Below are positions 6,008-9,446 of a stretch of DNA of 9,446 nt, piece by piece. The stretch is from Acetatifactor sp. (lineage in GTDB: Bacteria; Bacillota; Clostridia; Lachnospirales; Lachnospiraceae): contig JAILPF010000039.1 of assembly GCA_024699575.1 (NCBI GenBank), positions 1 through 9,446 of the forward strand, in the 5' to 3' direction. The stretch's first letter is position 1. Each line of letters starts with the position of its first letter. The notes under the pieces are model-generated. The model saw nothing but the letters and a program-made list of their open reading frames with translations, was not told the DNA's origin and did no database searches. The position numbers were made by a program, and so were the translations under genes.

Positions 6008-7139
6008 CTATAAAGAAAAGATTGGAAAGTAACAGCCAGTTGGCGCGGAATAATTGCATAATCTGCCAGTAACCGCATCCGCGTAATCCGAACTCTTCTA
6101 TGAGTTGAAATTTCTGCCTAAGACTGCGGACATCCTCAAACCATACCTCATGTTCCACATCAGTGTTTAATTCGATATACTGATAGAAAGGGCTCTGGTA
6201 GAGCTCATCGTAAGAGATTTCCGCACCCTGTGTCAGCGCAATCTGGATAGCCTGTATATTTCCAATGGTAGTGGCTCTGGTAGTGCCTTTTTCGTACGGC
6301 AAGGGCCAGTCATATCCATAGTTTGGAATTCCGAGATTGATTTTCTCCGGTGGGATTTCTGTGATGGCATATTCCACTACCCGGCGAACCTGATTGATGG
6401 GAGCTACTGCGAGGGGCGGACCATAGGTATAGCCCCATTCATAAGTCATGATTAAGACAGAATCGGCAACCTCCCCGAGAGCAGGATAGTCCTTTCCCTG
6501 ATAGAGTAAGCCGGTCTGTTCCGCGGAGGTTTTGGGGGCGAGAGCCACCGAGGTACGATAACCGTACGTGCGCATCGTCTCCGCAACTTGACGAACAAAT
6601 GCTGTGAATGCATCCCTGTCCCCGGCGAGAATATACTCAAAATCAATGTCGATGCCACGGTAGCCTTTTGTTTGCATGAGCTCCACAAGATTCTCAATAA
6701 GATTTGCAGCTGCATCCGCAGAATTGACAATGGAGCTGATCAGGAGATTGTTGAATCGACCATCCGGCCCCAAGGGAGTCAGCACCAGAATGGGAGCAGT
6801 ATTAAATCTCTGAGCAGCCTGAATCAGAGGAAAATCATCCCACAGAGGTGGAACCAGTTCGCCCTCAGAGGTAAAGCCGTATGAAAAAACAAGCAGATTA
6901 GATAAATAGGGCAGTGTTTGCTCCAAAACCCATGGACTGATGAAGGGATATGCATATCCGTTCACCTCCAAAGTGTGTTCTTGGGCAGTTTGCCCTAAAT
7001 TTATGAAAAGTGCCTGACCGACTGCAAGCAGATAAGGATAGACTAACTGATTATCAAATATAATCTGTTCGACAGATACGCCGAAACGATTGGCGATAGC
7101 AGACACGGTGTCTCCGACATTCACCACATAGATTTCCAT
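6000..7139 (-). CDS. LysM + glycoside hydrolase family 18 protein, YaaH/SleL-type spore germination hydrolase
   Basis: A 379-residue protein with one N-terminal LysM peptidoglycan-binding module (about 2-47) and a GH18 domain (about 60-375). The LysM module includes VNVGDTVSAIANRFGVS. The GH18 catalytic motif is GIDIDFEY, with D164, D166 and proton donor E168. Supporting GH18 strands include ILVLTPLG, SVALAPKT, LIMTYEWGY and INLGIPNYGYDW. Characterised YaaH/SleL enzymes cleave N-acetylglucosaminyl bonds in spore-cortex fragments during germination. They usually carry two LysM modules; only one is seen here. There is no signal peptide, as expected for a protein made in the mother cell and deposited on the spore. 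AGAGGT (plus-strand 7145-7150) lies 5 bases before the ATG. The gene is convergent with the esterase and divergent from the helicase. A sigma-K-like promoter upstream agrees with sporulation control. Confidence 0.9.
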   Translation of the reverse strand: MEIYVVNVGDTVSAIANRFGVSVEQIIFDNQLVYPYLLAVGQALFINLGQTAQEHTLEVNGYAYPFISPWVLEQTLPYLSNLLVFSYGFTSEGELVPPLWDDFPLIQAAQRFNTAPILVLTPLGPDGRFNNLLISSIVNSADAAANLIENLVELMQTKGYRGIDIDFEYILAGDRDAFTAFVRQVAETMRTYGYRTSVALAPKTSAEQTGLLYQGKDYPALGEVADSVLIMTYEWGYTYGPPLAVAPINQVRRVVEYAITEIPPEKINLGIPNYGYDWPLPYEKGTTRATTIGNIQAIQIALTQGAEISYDELYQSPFYQYIELNTDVEHEVWFEDVRSLRQKFQLIEEFGLRGCGYWQIMQLFRANWLLLSNLFFIEK

Positions 7140-7165
7140 GTGACACCTCTTTCGCAGGTTTTATC

Positions 7166-7193
7166 TATCATATGTGAGGACTGCATTTTGGTG
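7166..7193 (-). promoter_or_regulatory. Putative mother-cell sporulation (sigma-K-like) promoter of the GH18 gene
   Basis: On the minus strand, CACC (7193-7190) and CATATGATA (7174-7166) fit the Bacillus sigma-K pattern AC-N16-CATAnnnTA. The initiation point would be near 7158, just ahead of the ribosome binding site. No good TTGACA/TATAAT pair was seen for this gene. The motif is short and degenerate, so the assignment rests partly on the gene's likely sporulation role. Sigma-E, which drives yaaH in Bacillus subtilis, is a close alternative. Confidence 0.4.
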
Positions 7194-7223
7194 AGAACAA
7201 TTTTACAGAAAAGTGAAAAATGC

Positions 7224-7252
7224 TTGTGTTTCCGCTTACTGCATGCTATACT
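7224..7252 (+). promoter_or_regulatory. Promoter of the DEAD-box helicase-ispF unit (extended -10)
   Basis: TTGTGT at 7224-7229, 17 bases, and TATACT at 7247-7252. TGC (7244-7246) directly precedes the -10 box and makes it an extended -10. Initiation near 7259 leaves a leader of about 39 bases. That is too short for the long structured leader seen on many cold-shock genes. Confidence 0.65.
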
Positions 7253-7297
7253 GTACTCCGACTATTTGGGGAAATAGCTAAGAAAGGCAAGGTTTTA

Positions 7298-8902
7298 ATG
7301 AAAGATATTTTAGAAGAAGAATTAGAGTCTACAGTGGATGAGCTGGAGGAGATGGAAGAGCTTTTAGACGGCAGAATTCTCCGAGCTATCAAAGAAATGG
7401 GATTTGAAAAACTATCTCCCATACAGAAACAGGCCATTCCGTTTTTGTTGGACGGAGAGGATATTATCGGACAGGCGCAGACCGGAACCGGTAAAACAGC
7501 AGCGTTTGGGATTCCTGCTGTGCAGATGATTGATCCTACAGTGAAGAAGCTACAGACCATTATATTATGTCCTACCAGAGAATTGGCGATTCAGGCAGCT
7601 GAGGAGCTGCGTAAACTTGCCAAATATATGCACGATATCAAAGTGCTTCCCGTCTATGGTGGACAGGAGATAGAGAAACAAATCAGAGCACTGAAGGGAG
7701 TACAGATTATTGTTGGTACACCCGGACGTGTGATGGACCATATGCGCAGACATACGATTAAACTGGATGATGTGAAGCTGGTTGTGCTGGATGAAGCGGA
7801 TGAGATGTTAAACATGGGATTCCGCGAGGACATGGAACTTATTCTGGGACAGATTGAGGGAGAACATCAGACAGCTTTATTCTCCGCAACAATGCCACAA
7901 CCGATTTTGGAGATTACAGACCGTTTCCAGCAGAATGCGAGAATGGTAAGAGTTGCAGCGAAGGAATTGACGATTCCCCTTGTAAAACAGAGATACTATC
8001 GTGTAAAGAATCAGGATAAGGATGCTGCCTGTGTGCGTTTGCTACAGTATTATCAGCCCAAACTGTCCCTGATTTTCTGTAATACGAAAAGAAAAGTGGA
8101 TGAAGTGGCAGAGGTATTGAAAAAACAGGGATTCCAGGCCGAAGGTTTACATGGTGATATGTCACAGCATCAGAGAGATGTGGCAATGAACAGATTCCGC
8201 AATGGAAGCACCAGTATCCTGATTGCTACCGATGTGGCAGCAAGAGGAATCGATGTGGATGATGTGGAAGCGGTTATCAATTATGACATACCTCAGGATA
8301 TTGAATACTATGTTCACAGAATCGGAAGAACCGGTCGTGCCGGAAGAACCGGACGTTCCTTCACACTTGCAACCGGACGTGAAATGTACAAGATTCGTGA
8401 GATTGAGAAAGTATGTCGTACAAAGATAGAAGAGAAAAAACTTCCTACGGCAGCAAAAGTGTTGAAAGCGAGAGCAAAAAATTATCTGAATCAGGCGTGG
8501 GAGAAGCATGAGGCAGAGGACCTTGAGCTGATGAAAAAATATCTGGAAAACAAGCTTGAGGAAGAAAACTGTGACCTGATGGAACTTGCAGCTTCCATGT
8601 TAAAGCTTCAGGTGGGCGATTTGGGTGAGGAAATCATGGAAGACACCTATGCGCCCAGAAGATTTGGCGGTCGGGGAGAGAGAGAACGTGATGGACGTGG
8701 ATACAGCCGGGACGGTCACAACCGTGATGGAAGAAGTCGTGATGGACGGGGAAGAGACGATCGAAGCCGCGATGGCCGTAAGCGTGATGAACGAGGTAGA
8801 GAAGGACGAGGCCGTGACATGAGAAACAGAGACAGTCGAGGACGCAGTGGACGTGAATACAGCGGATTGGCTTTCTCAAAGCCTAAGAAAAAGAAAGGAT
8901 AG
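7298..8902 (+). CDS. DEAD-box ATP-dependent RNA helicase with arginine-rich repeat tail (CshA/DeaD-like)
   Basis: A 534-residue RNA helicase with every core motif intact: Q motif (Q43), I AQTGTGKT (60-67), Ia PTRELA (92-97), GG (121-122), Ib TPGR (141-144), II DEAD (165-168), III SAT (196-198), IV LIFCNTK (258-264), V ATDVAARGID (310-319) and VI HRIGRTGRAG (340-349). It should unwind RNA in ribosome assembly or mRNA decay. An acidic leader (about 1-25) precedes the core. A helical region (about 375-445) is followed by a disordered Arg-rich tail (457-520) of RDGRx repeats and a Lys-rich end. There is no DbpA-type RNA-recognition domain. The start at 7298 follows AAGG 5 bases upstream, with AAAGG a little further back. 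An in-frame ATG at 7220 lies upstream of the predicted promoter's -35 box and is rejected. The gene is probably co-transcribed with ispF 9 bases later. Confidence 0.93.
   Translation: MKDILEEELESTVDELEEMEELLDGRILRAIKEMGFEKLSPIQKQAIPFLLDGEDIIGQAQTGTGKTAAFGIPAVQMIDPTVKKLQTIILCPTRELAIQAAEELRKLAKYMHDIKVLPVYGGQEIEKQIRALKGVQIIVGTPGRVMDHMRRHTIKLDDVKLVVLDEADEMLNMGFREDMELILGQIEGEHQTALFSATMPQPILEITDRFQQNARMVRVAAKELTIPLVKQRYYRVKNQDKDAACVRLLQYYQPKLSLIFCNTKRKVDEVAEVLKKQGFQAEGLHGDMSQHQRDVAMNRFRNGSTSILIATDVAARGIDVDDVEAVINYDIPQDIEYYVHRIGRTGRAGRTGRSFTLATGREMYKIREIEKVCRTKIEEKKLPTAAKVLKARAKNYLNQAWEKHEAEDLELMKKYLENKLEEENCDLMELAASMLKLQVGDLGEEIMEDTYAPRRFGGRGERERDGRGYSRDGHNRDGRSRDGRGRDDRSRDGRKRDERGREGRGRDMRNRDSRGRSGREYSGLAFSKPKKKKG
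8708..8857 (+). repeat. Ten tandem 15-base units encoding RDGRx pentapeptides
   Basis: Codons 471-520 of the helicase form ten consecutive imperfect five-codon units (RDGHN, RDGRS, RDGRG, RDDRS, RDGRK, RDERG, REGRG, RDMRN, RDSRG, RSGRE). One further unit, RDGRG, lies two codons earlier. The DNA copies differ at synonymous and non-synonymous positions (CGT, CGC, CGG and AGA for Arg). The array is therefore old rather than freshly duplicated, although 15-base slippage would stay in frame. Alternating Arg and Asp resembles RNA-binding RGG/RD-type disordered tails. Confidence 0.85.
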
Positions 8903-8911
8903 GCAAAGACA

Positions 8912-9446
8912 ATGAGAGTTGGAATGGGTTATGATGTGCACAGACTTGTGGAAGGCAGAGACCTGATTATAGGAGGAGTTACAATTCCTTATGAAAAAGG
9001 TCTTCTGGGACATTCCGATGCCGATGTGTTATTACATGCGATTATGGATGCGCTGTTGGGGGCAGCGGCACTTGGAGATATCGGGAAACATTTCCCGGAT
9101 ACGGACCCTGCCTACAAAGGGATATCTTCCGTAAAACTGCTGGAAAAGGTTGGAGAACTTCTGGAGGAAAAGGGCTTCCTCATTGAAAATATTGATGCGA
9201 CTATCATTGCTCAGGCGCCAAAGATGCGTCCGCACATTGACAAAATGCGGGAGAATATCGCAAATGCCTTGGGTGTGGATATCGAGCAGATCAATGTGAA
9301 AGCAACGACCGAGGAAGGACTTGGATTCACCGGAAACGGTGAAGGAATTTCCTCTCAGGCAATCTGTATGTTGACAAGCCCGTTTGACCTGACAGCACAG
9401 CAGGTCAGTGGTGGATGTGCAGGCTGTAGCGGATGCCCGGCAGGAA
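8912..9446 (+). CDS. ispF: 2-C-methyl-D-erythritol 2,4-cyclodiphosphate synthase, 3'-incomplete, with Cys-rich tail
   Basis: Translation from the ATG at 8912 stays open to the window edge (178 complete codons, no stop). IspF makes MEcPP from CDP-ME 2-phosphate in the MEP isoprenoid pathway and works as a metal-dependent trimer. Metal ligands D8 and H10 (YDVHR) and H42 (HSDADVLLH) are present, as are [12 protein letters not shown] (56-67) and the [12 protein letters not shown] loop (130-141) with its conserved Thr and Glu. The family normally ends near residue 155-160. Here the frame continues into a Gly/Cys-rich segment, C169-AG-C172-SG-C175-PAG. That could be a short tail or the start of a fused domain. 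The ribosome binding site is modest (AAAGGA at 8894-8899, inside the helicase end), suggesting coupling with the helicase. Confidence 0.93.
   Translation, partial: MRVGMGYDVHRLVEGRDLIIGGVTIPYEKGLLGHSDADVLLHAIMDALLGAAALGDIGKHFPDTDPAYKGISSVKLLEKVGELLEEKGFLIENIDATIIAQAPKMRPHIDKMRENIANALGVDIEQINVKATTEEGLGFTGNGEGISSQAICMLTSPFDLTAQQVSGGCAGCSGCPAG

Noticed and set aside
7220..7297. Extension of the helicase by 26 codons from the ATG at 7220
   Set aside because: It would start upstream of the -35 box of the likely promoter and has no ribosome binding site. DEAD-box relatives start with a short acidic leader like the one at 7298.
7253..7297. Cold-shock leader or riboswitch before the helicase
   Set aside because: Only about 39 bases lie between the predicted start and the ATG, with no notable structure.
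8625..8879. Open frames on both strands across the helicase tail
   Set aside because: The 15-base repeat keeps all frames free of stops. The products are monotonous Val/Asp/Glu or His/Cys-rich strings without start signals.

Overview
The window looks like chromosomal DNA of a spore-forming Clostridia species, most likely a Lachnospiraceae-type gut anaerobe. The reasons are the AT-leaning codon use, strong AGGAGG ribosome binding sites, classical intrinsic terminators, a YaaH/SleL-type spore-cortex hydrolase, a paired ABC exporter of the Firmicutes type and the MEP-pathway gene ispF. This is inference from gene content; no rRNA or other marker is present.

Region by region: (1) 1-303 holds the last 27 codons of an unidentified reading frame, then a gene-free stretch. 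That stretch has a promoter-like pair at 90-118, a weak terminator-like hairpin ending in T8 at 210, and a near-consensus promoter at 212-240 with repeated TGTAGT half-sites. (2) 304-960 encodes a hemolysin III/PAQR-family membrane protein, closed by a strong terminator at 984-1014. (3) 1042-6007 is a self-contained transcription unit: promoter with extended -10, two ABC exporter half-transporters, a serine esterase, and a terminator shared with the convergent gene. (4) 6000-7139 on the minus strand is a LysM + GH18 hydrolase of the spore-germination type, preceded by a sigma-K-like promoter. (5) 7224 to the window end is a second plus-strand unit: promoter with extended -10, a DEAD-box RNA helicase with an arginine-rich pentapeptide-repeat tail, and a 3'-incomplete ispF nine bases downstream.

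How the genes fit together: the two ABC subunits carry complementary defects. The first lacks the catalytic Glu and the switch His, and the second has an altered signature motif. They should therefore form one heterodimer with one degenerate and one competent ATP site. The first subunit also has an unusually long (about 140-residue) outward-facing loop between TM1 and TM2. The esterase is translated 12 bases after the second subunit and probably shares its transcript. The helicase and ispF are probably co-transcribed housekeeping genes.

No tRNA, rRNA, CRISPR array, complete insertion sequence or phage gene was seen. Nothing here clearly amounts to a new defence or mobile system. The points most worth a second look are the Cys-rich C-terminal tail of IspF, the helicase repeat tail, the ABC loop domain plus linked esterase, and the repeat-decorated promoter and possible short transcript upstream of the hemolysin III gene.
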